DNA of 58,061 nucleotides from a virus (IMGVR_UViG_3300036826_000378:1-58061); one strand, 5' to 3'; shown: positions 7,326 to 14,981, counted from the stretch's first letter. The notes: generated by a model from the letters alone, not told the origin. Numbers and translations are program-made.

Positions 7326-7508
7326 ATGAACGCCACCGCCACACGACGCCCGCGCAACGCTCCTCGCCGCCAGATCGTGCGGTGGGTCGAGCGGGGCGTG
7401 TCCTACGGCTGGATCGCGCCTTCGCAGCGTGCCGCCCTCCGGAGGGTGCGCGAGTTGCGGAAGGGCGTCGATCCGTACGCCGATTTCAGCCCGACGGTGC
7501 AGCCGTGA
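7326..7508 (+). CDS. small basic protein, leaderless start
   Basis: 60 residues from ATG 7326, placed directly after a leaderless promoter. The product is strongly basic and helical (RRPRNAPRRQIVRWVERG, RAALRRVRELRKG), consistent with nucleic-acid binding, but no family is recognised. The TGA overlaps the next GTG. Confidence 0.7.
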   Translation: MNATATRRPRNAPRRQIVRWVERGVSYGWIAPSQRAALRRVRELRKGVDPYADFSPTVQP

Positions 7509-8155
7509 TCGAGCGGCCCGCCATCTGTCTCGACACGCCCTGGGGCCAGGTTCAGGCCATCCTGAACTCGGGCATCAGCGCCTATGTGAGCGCGGGCTCC
7601 GATGGCGACTCAAACCCTGCTGGCATCACGATCAACCGCGTCGCGTACCGCCTCCAGCTCCGACTGCACTGCGGCACGGCCGGCTGGTGGGCCTCCGGGC
7701 ACGACTCGCTCACGCGCCTGGATGGTCGTGGTGGCGCGTCGGCCGCCGCGAACCACATGCTGAGCGAGCTGGTGGAGCTGTTCGCCCACTGGGCCAGGGG
7801 CCACCGGGAAGTGCTGGCGGACGCGCAGACCGCCTACCTGGAGCGCGAGCTGGCGCGGGTGGACGAGTTCATCCGCGTCGACCTGGATCGCCTACGTGAG
7901 CACGAGGGCGACCGCCGCAAGATTCTGGCCATGCTGGGCCGGGAGCCCGAGGCGTCCCCGCTGGCGTTGCTGGCGGCGGCGGTGCATGAGTACCTCGATG
8001 GCGAGCTCGTGGCAGCGCGACATTGCCCGAGCTGCGGCGGTTCGCTCCTGCGAGGAGGCCAGCACGAGGAGGGCTGCGGACTGGCGGCGGTCGCCGCCGC
8101 ATACGTGGTTGCGCGGCCTGATTCGGGCCTGACTGGCCTGGGCTTGCCCGCATGA
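7505..8155 (+). CDS. hypothetical protein, paralogue of next gene, with C-terminal zinc motif
   Basis: 216 residues from GTG 7505. Residues about 10-100 form a beta-rich domain (INRVAYRLQLRLHCG, then WWASGHDSLTRLDG) ending in a helix. The same pattern recurs in the next gene, so the two arose by tandem duplication. A helical middle is followed by CPSC...HEEGC near residue 175, a likely zinc knuckle. Function unknown. Confidence 0.75.
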   Translation: MIERPAICLDTPWGQVQAILNSGISAYVSAGSDGDSNPAGITINRVAYRLQLRLHCGTAGWWASGHDSLTRLDGRGGASAAANHMLSELVELFAHWARGHREVLADAQTAYLERELARVDEFIRVDLDRLREHEGDRRKILAMLGREPEASPLALLAAAVHEYLDGELVAARHCPSCGGSLLRGGQHEEGCGLAAVAAAYVVARPDSGLTGLGLPA

Positions 8156-8646
8156 CCGCGCCTCGCCACTCGCTGGTGACGGCATTCGGGGTCGTGGACG
8201 TCCAGGTCAATGCCTCGGATCGTCTGCACCTGAGCGCCGGCCACATCCGATCGAGCAGCAAGGCGGGCCTGCGCATCAACGGCGTCTGGTACAACCTGAC
8301 GCTCGATCTCGTGCGCAAGCCCGGCGAGGGTTGGACCGTGGACGAGACCGGCTGGGTGTGGCGCTACGGGCTGCGCCGGCAGCGGGCGACGGCGACGGGT
8401 GACGACCACGCTTCCGAGGCGGCGATCGAGAAGGCCAAGCAGATCCTGGAAGACGTCGCGCGATGGGCTGACCGGTACTCAGGCGTCATCGGCGCCGCCC
8501 GCATCCGCGGCATGGAGCTTGCGCTGCGGCACGCGGAGGAGAACGTCAGGCGTCTCCGCCGGGAGCTGCGCGCGGCAGAGATCGAACACTTCGAGGTGCG
8601 TGCTGAGATGGGACTGGGCCCCGCGCCCGTCTCGGAGGAGGAGTAA
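8152..8646 (+). CDS. hypothetical protein, paralogue of preceding gene
   Basis: 164 residues from ATG 8152 (ATGA overlap). Residues 9-105 repeat the fold pattern of the previous protein: INGVWYNLTLDLV, a W-rich strand, RYGLRRQ, then a helix with ASEAAIEKAK. The rest is a long charged helix. It lacks the zinc knuckle of its paralogue. Function unknown. Confidence 0.75.
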   Translation: MTAPRHSLVTAFGVVDVQVNASDRLHLSAGHIRSSSKAGLRINGVWYNLTLDLVRKPGEGWTVDETGWVWRYGLRRQRATATGDDHASEAAIEKAKQILEDVARWADRYSGVIGAARIRGMELALRHAEENVRRLRRELRAAEIEHFEVRAEMGLGPAPVSEEE

Positions 8647-8649
8647 AGC

Positions 8650-8994
8650 ATGGCCGTGGACTACGCCGCGTTGAGCTGGCGACAGACCAGCATGGAGCGC
8701 GCCAACGAGCACCTCGGCGAGCGGGTCAAGCTCTATTGAGCGGTCCTGATCAGCTTCGGTCTGAAGCTGCCGAAGGGCCACCTGCCCGTCTTCTCCGTCG
8801 CCGACGAGGAGGAAGCGCGGGTGTTGCTGACGCAAGCCTGTCCGCGTGTGGCCGAGGACACCTGGCTGGCCGAGGAGCTGGCCGAGGAGCTGGCCGAGGA
8901 GCAGACGTTGGACAACCTGTCCCGCCTCAGCCATCGGCTGGCGGTTCATCACGACTTGCTCAAGGAGAGCGGTCGGTGCCGGTGTACCACCTGA
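8650..8994 (+). CDS. hypothetical protein with an in-frame TGA at codon 30
   Basis: From ATG 8650 the frame reads 29 codons, meets TGA at 8737-8739 and continues in the same frame with coding character (AVLISFGLKLPKGHLPVFS...) to TGA 8992-8994. No ATG or GTG with a ribosome site lies just after the TGA. Either the stop is a nonsense change, the codon is read through, or two short genes exist. A 12-base tandem repeat (8866-8901, three copies) encodes LAEE repeats near the C-terminus. Confidence 0.5.
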
Positions 8995-9197
8995 TGGGAA
9001 TGCGCTTTACCACCGACACCCACACCGGCAAGCGGTTCGGCTGGCACTTCAGCGCCAAGTACCGCGGGCTCTACGTGCCGGTTCTGGTCAACCGCGGTCC
9101 GCTGCACCCGAAGCGTACGCCGCGAAAGCTGCTAGAGGAGCTGAACCCGGGGGTGGACCTGGATGCCGTCCTCCAGCAAGACCCGAGCGAGGGTTGA
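8976..9197 (+). CDS. small hypothetical protein
   Basis: 73 residues from GTG 8976, with GGAG eight bases upstream, overlapping the previous gene in another frame. The sequence (RFTTDTHTGKRFGWHFSAKY) is basic, with no recognised family. The start is placed by the ribosome site; ATG 8994 is a possible shorter start. Confidence 0.65.
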   Translation: MPVYHLMGMRFTTDTHTGKRFGWHFSAKYRGLYVPVLVNRGPLHPKRTPRKLLEELNPGVDLDAVLQQDPSEG

Positions 9198-9199
9198 GG

Positions 9200-9817
9200 A
9201 TGAGCCGAGGGCAGCGCGTCCCGCAACTCCCCGTTCCGGCGGAGGAGTTCAAGCTGACCGAGCAGCACATCGCTCTCCTGCGCCGGGCGCAGATCGGGTG
9301 GCGCGAGCCCACGATGGGCGCGTTCGGTCCCCTCGGCGTCGGCGGGCCAGCCGTCCATGGAGTTCGCCCCTACGGGGACAGCAACATCGGGCAGAGCATC
9401 GCTGACATCTGCGGTATCCCGTACGACCCGGACGTGCTTTACAGTCAGGGCCCCGAGAGCGACGCCCTGCGCGCCCGCCTCATGGCGCTCCATGAGGAGA
9501 CCAAGACGGCTCTCCAGATCGTCCTGGAGACGGGCACGTTCACCCCGGGCCACTACTTCCGGCAGCACTGCTGCCCGTGGGCAATGGTCCCCGTGCTGGA
9601 CGGCAACGCCGCCAGGATCTCCACCCGGCCGCTCACCCAGGAGATGGTCAGCCACCTCGTCAAGGTCGCTCACGCCGCGGTCACGATGGTCGGGTCCGGT
9701 TCCCAGCAGCAGGGCACGTACTTCACGTTGGATCGGCAGGAGGACGTCGAGACGGCTCTCGCCTACCTGCGCGAGCAGCGCATCCTGCACGGCTACGAGC
9801 TGGTGCCGAAGGGGTGA
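9200..9817 (+). CDS. conserved phage hypothetical protein
   Basis: 205 residues from ATG 9200. The N-terminal half (FKLTEQHIALLRRAQIGW, then GVRPYGDSNIGQSIADICG) and the helix HEETKTALQIVLETGTFTPG match from memory a widespread actinophage protein of unknown function. The C-terminal half is extra. No catalytic motif is visible. Confidence 0.75.
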   Translation: MSRGQRVPQLPVPAEEFKLTEQHIALLRRAQIGWREPTMGAFGPLGVGGPAVHGVRPYGDSNIGQSIADICGIPYDPDVLYSQGPESDALRARLMALHEETKTALQIVLETGTFTPGHYFRQHCCPWAMVPVLDGNAARISTRPLTQEMVSHLVKVAHAAVTMVGSGSQQQGTYFTLDRQEDVETALAYLREQRILHGYELVPKG

Positions 9818-10385
9818 GCCGGCGCCGCCCCGAGCCGCCCGTCCGGGAGACCGACTGCTGGCACCCGACGTCTCACCCGCACTGGGTGCGCATCGTGGCT
9901 GCTGGTGAGCCACGTCTCCTGGTCGTCTGCGGCTCCTGTGCACGACTCGCCAACCAGTTCGATCCGATCCCCTGTCGGGGCTGCGGTGGCTTCTCTCCGC
10001 GCATCGACGGAGAGTTCAACCACCCGCACGGCTACTACGGCAACGGCAGTCAGGTGGACGGCATGTGCACGAGCTGGTGTCACAAGTGCCTGGGGTCGCT
10101 GCCGATCCTGTGCAGCCAGTGCTTGGGCACCCCGCGCCAGGAGCACGTCTGCGGTGAGCCGACACGGCTCAGCGCCGGGGCCGGCGAGCGGCTCGCCTAC
10201 CGAGTGGCCTGGGCGGGCCTGGTCAAGGGGACCTCCTGGTACTCCGAGCGTCAGGAGTCCTGGTATGGGCTGCGCCACATGTTGGGCGCCTCCACGACGA
10301 GACCTTCGATCTCGTGTGGGTCGAGGGCGGCCGGCCGCGGTGGAGGCATCTGGGACCCAAGGGCTTCCAAGAGCTGTTGCCTTGA
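9814..10385 (+). CDS. multi-zinc-ribbon protein, frame interrupted
   Basis: GTG 9814 overlaps the upstream TGA. Five CxxC-type pairs lie in residues 14-115 (CGSC, CRGC, CHKC, CSQC and others), a treble zinc-ribbon build. Near 10280-10292 coding passes to the -1 frame, which gives GRLHDETFDLVWVEGG and ends at TGA 10383-10385. One extra G in the GGG at 10285-10287 would join the two (191 codons). Without it the frame degenerates and runs past the next promoter to 10482. Role unknown. Confidence 0.6.
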
Positions 10386-10390
10386 ACGGG

Positions 10391-10411
10391 GCACGCGGCT
10401 ACAATTAGAGC
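10391..10411 (+). promoter_or_regulatory. leaderless promoter, GGCGCA class
   Basis: GCACGCGGC precedes TACAAT (10400-10405), then 6 bases and ATGAACGCT. Confidence 0.7.
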
Positions 10412-10636
10412 ATGAACGCTGCCACTGCCAACCGACTCGACCCGGACGCCGTTCTCCGCTACATGCGCTCCGTGGCCGCTGACCACGTGATTATCCATAC
10501 GGTCGATGCGACGCACCTGGCCGAGGATGCTTGTCAGCACTTCAACGCCTTCGGTCCGCCCGAGGAATACGAGGTGCCCGGGGAGTTCTTCGAGCTGGCC
10601 GCCCAGGTGGCCGATGAGTACGAGGCGAGGCAGTGA
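10412..10636 (+). CDS. small acidic protein, leaderless start
   Basis: 74 residues from ATG 10412, first codon of a leaderless transcript (ATGAACGCTGCC). Helical and acidic (FELAAQVADEYEARQ at the end). TGA overlaps the GTG of the next gene. No family recognised. Confidence 0.7.
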   Translation: MNAATANRLDPDAVLRYMRSVAADHVIIHTVDATHLAEDACQHFNAFGPPEEYEVPGEFFELAAQVADEYEARQ

Positions 10637-10894
10637 GCGCCCTGCCGGCCCGCTGGACCGTTCCTGCCATCACGCTCGGCGAGTCGCCCGAACACGAGTT
10701 GATGCGCGAGGATCTCTGCGCAGACGCCTGCCCGCGACTTCGGGGGTGGCCCGCACACGGAGCTGCCGCCGGCACGCTCTCTCTGGCCCTCCCTGGAGGC
10801 AGCAGAGGCGGCCATCGCGCCCACGCTCCAGCGCCTGGTGGGCACGGAAGCGGCCAAGCCCGAGCGGCTGATTCAGCGGAGCCTGTTCGATTGA
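10633..10894 (+). CDS. small protein with clamp-like C-terminal tail, frame interrupted
   Basis: GTG 10633. About 28 codons read MSALPARWTVPAITLGES...; near 10710-10722 coding moves to the +1 frame. That frame encodes QTPARDFGGG, a helix (LEAAEAAIAPTLQRL) and the terminal LIQRSLFD, stop at 10892-10894. With one base fewer the product has 86 residues. Its last residues match the sliding-clamp-binding pattern QxSLF, as do those of the gene at 3399. If the frame is not restored, the first frame instead runs on into the next gene. Confidence 0.55.
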
Positions 10895-11154
10895 AGCTCA
10901 GCCGCAACCACCCACGGTGGAACGACCCGGACGTTCAGCGGCTGCGCTACGCCCTGACGATCGCCAACGAGACCCTCCACTGGGACAAGGTGAACGTCTG
11001 GATGGTCGGGCTCGTCAAACCGCCGAACCCCACTCACGTCCTGGCCGAACTCCAGGCCACGCTTGTGAGGTCCCAGGCGAATCGCGATCGGGTCCACCGC
11101 GAGCTGGTCGAGGCGCTCACTGGAATCCGGCAGCCGGATCTCCCCCTCGACTGA
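10891..11154 (+). CDS. helical hypothetical protein
   Basis: 87 residues from TTG 10891, which overlaps the TGA of the previous gene and has GGAG nine bases upstream. Helical (VHRELVEALTG), no recognised domain. In the same frame an upstream GTG at 10633 gives a longer reading, but the intervening codons are out-of-frame sequence of the neighbouring gene. Confidence 0.65.
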   Translation: MKLSRNHPRWNDPDVQRLRYALTIANETLHWDKVNVWMVGLVKPPNPTHVLAELQATLVRSQANRDRVHRELVEALTGIRQPDLPLD

Positions 11155-11173
11155 AAATGGTTGCGCACGACGT

Positions 11174-11198
11174 CAGCACTACCGTTACAATAGGCGGC
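11174..11198 (+). promoter_or_regulatory. leaderless promoter, CAGCANTACCG class
   Basis: CAGCACTACCGT precedes TACAAT (11186-11191), then 7 bases and ATGAACGCG at 11199. The frame opened at 11199 starts MNAGPQAPPPPPKEYG and overlaps the better gene starting at 11248. The initial codons may serve only to load ribosomes. Confidence 0.7.
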
Positions 11199-11247
11199 AT
11201 GAACGCGGGGCCACAAGCCCCACCACCACCGCCAAAGGAGTACGGAA

Positions 11248-11412
11248 GTGAAGCAGACGCACTCGACGCAGATGACCGGCGAGCAGGTCGCGCGCATCCT
11301 CGACACCCGCGACCGGAAGCTGGCCCGCAAGGCGCGGACGATCCAGTTCAAGGCGATCCGCAAGGTCACAGGCCAGGCCGAGCTGCGGGCGGCCGAGGGC
11401 CGGTGGTCGTAA
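11248..11412 (+). CDS. small basic protein
   Basis: 54 residues from GTG 11248, with AAAGGAG nine bases upstream. The product is basic and helical (RDRKLARKARTIQFKAIRK). A strong terminator follows 28 bases after the stop, so with the promoter at 11174 this is a single-gene unit. DNA binding is plausible but not shown. Confidence 0.7.
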   Translation: MKQTHSTQMTGEQVARILDTRDRKLARKARTIQFKAIRKVTGQAELRAAEGRWS

Positions 11413-11440
11413 GGCACGACTTCTTCCCCTCCCTACTGGC

Positions 11441-11470
11441 GGCGGGCCCCTCGATGGGGCCCGCCGTTTT
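11441..11470 (+). terminator. factor-independent terminator
   Basis: A perfect 10-bp stem (GGCGGGCCCC / GGGGCCCGCC) with a TCGAT loop at 11441-11465, followed by GTTTTCGTTT. Confidence 0.88.
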
Positions 11471-11500
11471 CGTTTGCAGGCTGCACGCCCAAGGAGAGCG

Positions 11501-11941
11501 ATGAGCGAGACCCGAGACCCGGAGATCAGGCAGCTTGCGGTGGAGCTGCTGAAACACCGCGGCTTCGCGGCCGCCGACGCCAAGCTGCCCGTCTGGAGCC
11601 CGAGTTGGCCGAAGCTGGTCATCGAAGGCTGGGCGTGGGGCGATGGCGACGAGGGCCACGTGCTGCTCGAACTGCACGTCACAATCGACGGTCACCCGGT
11701 AGCCGTCCTTGGTGATGGGGAGCTGTGGTGGCGGGACAGCGCGACCGAGACGACCCTGGAGGCGTTCGACGTCTTCGATCAGTTCCCGACCCTCTCCGCC
11801 GACGAGACCATGAAGGTGGAGAACGCGCTGGACCTGCTGTACGAGCGCTTCGACGGCGCCATCAAGCGGGTGACGCGCGAGCTGATGGACGACGTCCGCG
11901 AGCTGGCCGTTCGATGGGTGGCCGACGCCATGCGCCAGTAG
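11501..11941 (+). CDS. hypothetical protein
   Basis: 146 residues from ATG 11501, with AAGGAGAGCG directly upstream. The N-terminal half is beta-rich (LLELHVTIDGHPVAVLGDGELWW), the rest a long acidic helix. An upstream in-frame ATG would lie inside the terminator tail and is rejected. It may depend on read-through or an unseen promoter. Confidence 0.7.
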   Translation: MSETRDPEIRQLAVELLKHRGFAAADAKLPVWSPSWPKLVIEGWAWGDGDEGHVLLELHVTIDGHPVAVLGDGELWWRDSATETTLEAFDVFDQFPTLSADETMKVENALDLLYERFDGAIKRVTRELMDDVRELAVRWVADAMRQ

Positions 11942-11964
11942 GCGCATGCGCGTATAATGACCGT
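11941..11964 (+). promoter_or_regulatory. leaderless promoter, GGCGCA class
   Basis: GGCGCATGCGCG precedes TATAAT (11953-11958), then 6 bases and ATGAAC. The element overlaps the stop codon of the previous gene. Confidence 0.75.
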
Positions 11965-12219
11965 ATGAACCGCCATCGCATTGACGATCGCACGTTGACC
12001 GTGGAGCCGCTGACCCAGGAGCTGCGTGCCTATGGCTTGCGTGGCCGGCCGATTCCGAGCGGGACTCCGGCTCGCCACGCGGTGGTCCAGCGGAGCGGCC
12101 AAGGCCGAGTGCTCTCTATCCGAGGCATCTCGATCGAGGCCGCTGACGCCGTGATGACCGCACGGGTCTGCGCCTCGAACGACGAGGGGCGCTACGTGCG
12201 GTCGGAGAGCCGATCGTGA
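11965..12219 (+). CDS. small hypothetical protein, leaderless start
   Basis: 84 residues from ATG 11965. Mixed alpha/beta composition, basic at both ends. Its TGA overlaps the GTG of the GHKL-ATPase gene, so the two are co-translated. No family recognised. Confidence 0.7.
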   Translation: MNRHRIDDRTLTVEPLTQELRAYGLRGRPIPSGTPARHAVVQRSGQGRVLSIRGISIEAADAVMTARVCASNDEGRYVRSESRS

Positions 12220-13700
12220 CGACGAGCGCGAACTGGTTCGCCGTCGACAAGGACGGCCTGGCCAAGCTGCTGCGACGCCGGGGTCCCGGGTTCGCGGTCT
12301 TGGAGCTGCTCCAGAACTCCTGGGACGAGGACGGTGTCACCCGAGTCACCGTCACCCTGGAGCCGATCCTGGGGCGCAAGGGCGTGGCGCGTCTCGTTGT
12401 GGAAGACGACGCACCGGATGGCTTCGCTAACCTGACCCACGCCTACACGCTGTATGCCGAGAGCGCCAAGAAGGCGCAGCCGACGAAGCGCGGTCGCTTC
12501 AACCTCGGAGAGAAGCTGGTCATCGCGCTCTGCGAAGAGGTGACGATCACCAGCACGCGCGGCGGCGTCTCGTTCACCGATCTCGGTCGGGTCGCGACCC
12601 GCCGGAAGCGTGAGCGTGGCAGCCGATTCGAGGCGGTCATTCGCTTCACGCGCTTGGACGTCGAGCGAGCGACGACGGCGGTCTTCGCGGTCCTGCCGCC
12701 GCAGGGAATCGGGACGACCTTCAACGGCCGGCTCCTGGAGCCGCGGACGCCAGTGCTCGCCTTCGAGGCCACTCTGCCGACCGAGCTGGCGGACGAAGAG
12801 GGCTACCTGAAGTCCCGCACCCGGCCGACGACGATCGAGCTGTACGAGGTCCAGTCGGGTGAGGTCGCGACCCTGTACGAGATGGGCATCCCCGTCGTGG
12901 AGCTGCCCGGGGACCGCTGGCACGTCAACATCGACCAGAAGGTTCCGCTGAACGCCGACCGTGACAACGTGACTCCGGCGTACCTGCGCACCGTCAGGAC
13001 GTTCGTCGTGAACCACACGTACGAGCTGCTGACGCGCGAGGACGCCACTGCGACCTGGGCACGGGAGGCGACCGCGGACCCGCGCATCGAGCCGGCCGCG
13101 GTCGTTCATGCGTTGGACGTGATGTTCGGGAAGCGGCGAGTCAGTTTCGACCCGAACGACCTGGAGGCCAACCACCGTGCGGTCTCGGAGGGCTACACGA
13201 TCGTCCATGGCGGCAGCCTGAGCGGCGGACAGTGGGAGCAGGTGAAGCGGTCCGAGGCAATCCGGCCGGCGGGCCGCCTGTTTCCGACACCGCGCCCGGA
13301 GTCGTCACCAGACGGTGAACCGCCGGTGCCCGTGGAGGAGTGGACGCCGCGGATGCGCCTGATCGCCGAGTACGCGCAGATGGTCGGCGGCGTACTACTG
13401 GGCTTCACGCCGAGCGTCGAGTTCTACCGGACGGCGAACAGCGAGTTCTCCGCCTGGTACGGAAGTCGCACAATCGGCTTCTGCATGAAGCGGCTGCGGC
13501 ACTGGTTCGTTCGAGACGAGCTCCCCGACCAGGAAGAGGTAGACCGCCTGCTGATCCACGAGTACGGCCACGAGGGCGGCCCCAACCATCTGAGCCACGA
13601 GTACCACGAGAACCTGTGCCGGCTTGGGGCCCGGATGCGCCGAGTGCTTGCCACGCTGGAGAGCTGGGCGAGCTGGATACCCGAAGGAGAGGCTCGATGA
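12216..13700 (+). CDS. GHKL-ATPase-like protein with C-terminal HEXXH motif
   Basis: 494 residues from GTG 12216. The N-terminal third has the Bergerat ATP-fold signatures: an N-box E30-N34-D37E38 (LELLQNSWDE), a degenerate DxGxG box at residues 64-70 (DDAPDGF) and a glycine lid at 92-100 (RGRFNLGEK). These resemble Hsp90, MutL and topoisomerase VI B. A middle transducer-like region follows. Residues 446-465 read LLIHEYGHEG then HLSHEYHENL: HEYGH (448-452) fits the zinc-protease HEXXH motif, with later histidines and glutamates as third ligand. I know of no standard family with this pairing. ATP-gated proteolysis or an inactive metal site are both possible. Confidence 0.75.
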   Translation: MTTSANWFAVDKDGLAKLLRRRGPGFAVLELLQNSWDEDGVTRVTVTLEPILGRKGVARLVVEDDAPDGFANLTHAYTLYAESAKKAQPTKRGRFNLGEKLVIALCEEVTITSTRGGVSFTDLGRVATRRKRERGSRFEAVIRFTRLDVERATTAVFAVLPPQGIGTTFNGRLLEPRTPVLAFEATLPTELADEEGYLKSRTRPTTIELYEVQSGEVATLYEMGIPVVELPGDRWHVNIDQKVPLNADRDNVTPAYLRTVRTFVVNHTYELLTREDATATWAREATADPRIEPAAVVHALDVMFGKRRVSFDPNDLEANHRAVSEGYTIVHGGSLSGGQWEQVKRSEAIRPAGRLFPTPRPESSPDGEPPVPVEEWTPRMRLIAEYAQMVGGVLLGFTPSVEFYRTANSEFSAWYGSRTIGFCMKRLRHWFVRDELPDQEEVDRLLIHEYGHEGGPNHLSHEYHENLCRLGARMRRVLATLESWASWIPEGEAR

Positions 13701-13948
13701 GCGAGCGTAGAACCATTACCCGGATCCGACAACCGAACGACATCGGCATCCCCTACGCCGAGGTGGACGTGGACACGGGCGCCCAGGTGTGTCCCATCTG
13801 CGGGAGGCACCGCGGCGCCGCGTACGACCGCGACGGAGAGCAGATCGAGGGCACGTACGACGTGCACTACAGCCAAGAGCACACACGCACGCTGCCCGAC
13901 GGCCGCGTGGAGGAGGACTGGCCAGCGCCGGTCGGAAGGAGGAGATAG
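13697..13948 (+). CDS. small zinc-knuckle protein
   Basis: 83 residues from ATG 13697, overlapping the preceding stop. CPICGRH near residue 33 with later histidines (VHYSQEH) can bind one zinc. Translationally coupled to the GHKL-HEXXH gene, so a shared task is plausible but unproven. Confidence 0.7.
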   Translation: MSERRTITRIRQPNDIGIPYAEVDVDTGAQVCPICGRHRGAAYDRDGEQIEGTYDVHYSQEHTRTLPDGRVEEDWPAPVGRRR

Positions 13949-13954
13949 AGCGCG

Positions 13955-14353
13955 ATGGGTACGACGTTCAACCAGGAGGGCCAGGTGGTCCACGGCGCGC
14001 AGATCAACATCGGCGTGCCCACGGTCTCGGCGGCAATGCCAACGGGCGCGGAGTGCGTCAACGTCGACCGGGCCCGCGGCCAGGTGGCGGTCGAGGTCTT
14101 CGCTCCCGAGTGCCGCGGCGACCGCGGCCTGAGCCCGATCACGGTCATCTTCGCCAATGGGGAGTTCGACCACATTCGTGTGTGTGACGACCTGGACGAC
14201 AGCGACGAGGCCGCGTCCGTGAAAGACTGGATCGAGGAGAACGGCGACGAGTGCTGGGCCTCGCTGGAGGACTATCGCCGGGGTCCGACCCTGTCCCTCC
14301 GCGCGCTGTGCGCCCTGGCCATCCAGATGAGCGCCGAGGGGGGAGCGCGATGA
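13955..14353 (+). CDS. acidic protein with N-terminal QG/N-rich beta-arch-like motif
   Basis: 132 residues from ATG 13955. Residues 3-21 (TTFNQEGQVVHGAQINIG) have the alternating polar/hydrophobic, Q/N/G pattern of bacterial amyloid-signalling and effector-associated motifs. The remainder is acidic and compact. The similarity is to a pattern I remember, not to a proven family; the genes at 24790 and 25148 show related C-terminal patterns. Confidence 0.7.
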   Translation: MGTTFNQEGQVVHGAQINIGVPTVSAAMPTGAECVNVDRARGQVAVEVFAPECRGDRGLSPITVIFANGEFDHIRVCDDLDDSDEAASVKDWIEENGDECWASLEDYRRGPTLSLRALCALAIQMSAEGGAR

Positions 14354-14901
14354 CGAGCAGCGCAGAGACTCCGGTGGCTGGCGAGTCGCTCGCCGATGCC
14401 TACCGGAACATCCATGGCTGGTTCGGCCTGACGTACGCCAACTACCTCGTGCTGGAGCGCTCGATCCTCCAGTCGATGCCCGACGAGTGGCAGCAGCGGT
14501 TCGTTGCCTGCCTGGCCGAACTCGACGGAGCGACCCGCGAGATGGAGCGAGCGCCGGGGTTCCGGGTGCACTCGGTGAACGAGCACGGACAGTACATGCA
14601 CGACCCGGTCCCTCCCTACGATCGCGGTCGGACTCGGGTCGAGCTGGCCAAGGTGCTGGTCGCGGGCCATCCGGCCGGCATCGGTGCCCTCGTGGAGGCC
14701 ACGCGGCGCTTCCATGACGAGCTGCTGGGCGACCAGGACGAGCTGCTCCTGGACGACGGTGGCGTGCGCGTCCCGCGTGAGGCGGTCGCGCGGGCGGTCC
14801 ACACCGCCGTGCAGGCCGGCCTGAGCGGTGCCAATCCGGCACTCGTGCTGGACGACCTCCTGGACGAGATCCGAGAGGAGGCGCTGGGGCTCCGGTTCTG
14901 A
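14350..14901 (+). CDS. helical hypothetical protein
   Basis: 183 residues from ATG 14350 (ATGA overlap). Predominantly helical and acidic (VELAKVLVAGHPAGIGALVE; LDDLLDEIREEALGL). A terminator follows 15 bases downstream, so this ends the transcript started at 11953. No family recognised. Confidence 0.7.
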   Translation: MTSSAETPVAGESLADAYRNIHGWFGLTYANYLVLERSILQSMPDEWQQRFVACLAELDGATREMERAPGFRVHSVNEHGQYMHDPVPPYDRGRTRVELAKVLVAGHPAGIGALVEATRRFHDELLGDQDELLLDDGGVRVPREAVARAVHTAVQAGLSGANPALVLDDLLDEIREEALGLRF

Positions 14902-14915
14902 CGTTTCACCCTCGT

Positions 14916-14954
14916 GGAGCGGCGGGGCAACGTGCCTCGCCGCTCCTTGCTTTT
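14916..14954 (+). terminator. factor-independent terminator
   Basis: Stem GGAGCGGCG plus GGCA pairs with TGCC and CGCCGCTCC across one mismatch, with an ACG loop, followed by TTGCTTTT. Confidence 0.85.
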
Positions 14955-14960
14955 GCCGGC

Positions 14961-14981
14961 GTACGCGCCTACAATTGCCGT
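14961..14981 (+). promoter_or_regulatory. leaderless promoter, GGCGCA class
   Basis: GTACGCGCC precedes TACAAT (14970-14975), then 6 bases and ATGAACTGC. It sits just after the terminator at 14916-14954. Confidence 0.75.

Noticed and set aside
8866-8901. Three 12-base tandem repeats as a possible CRISPR or origin iteron
   Set aside because: They are coding (LAEE units) without spacers or dyad symmetry.
11199-11504. 101-codon frame starting at the leaderless ATG 11199
   Set aside because: It runs through the terminator at 11441-11470 and over the better gene at 11248; only its first codons may be translated.
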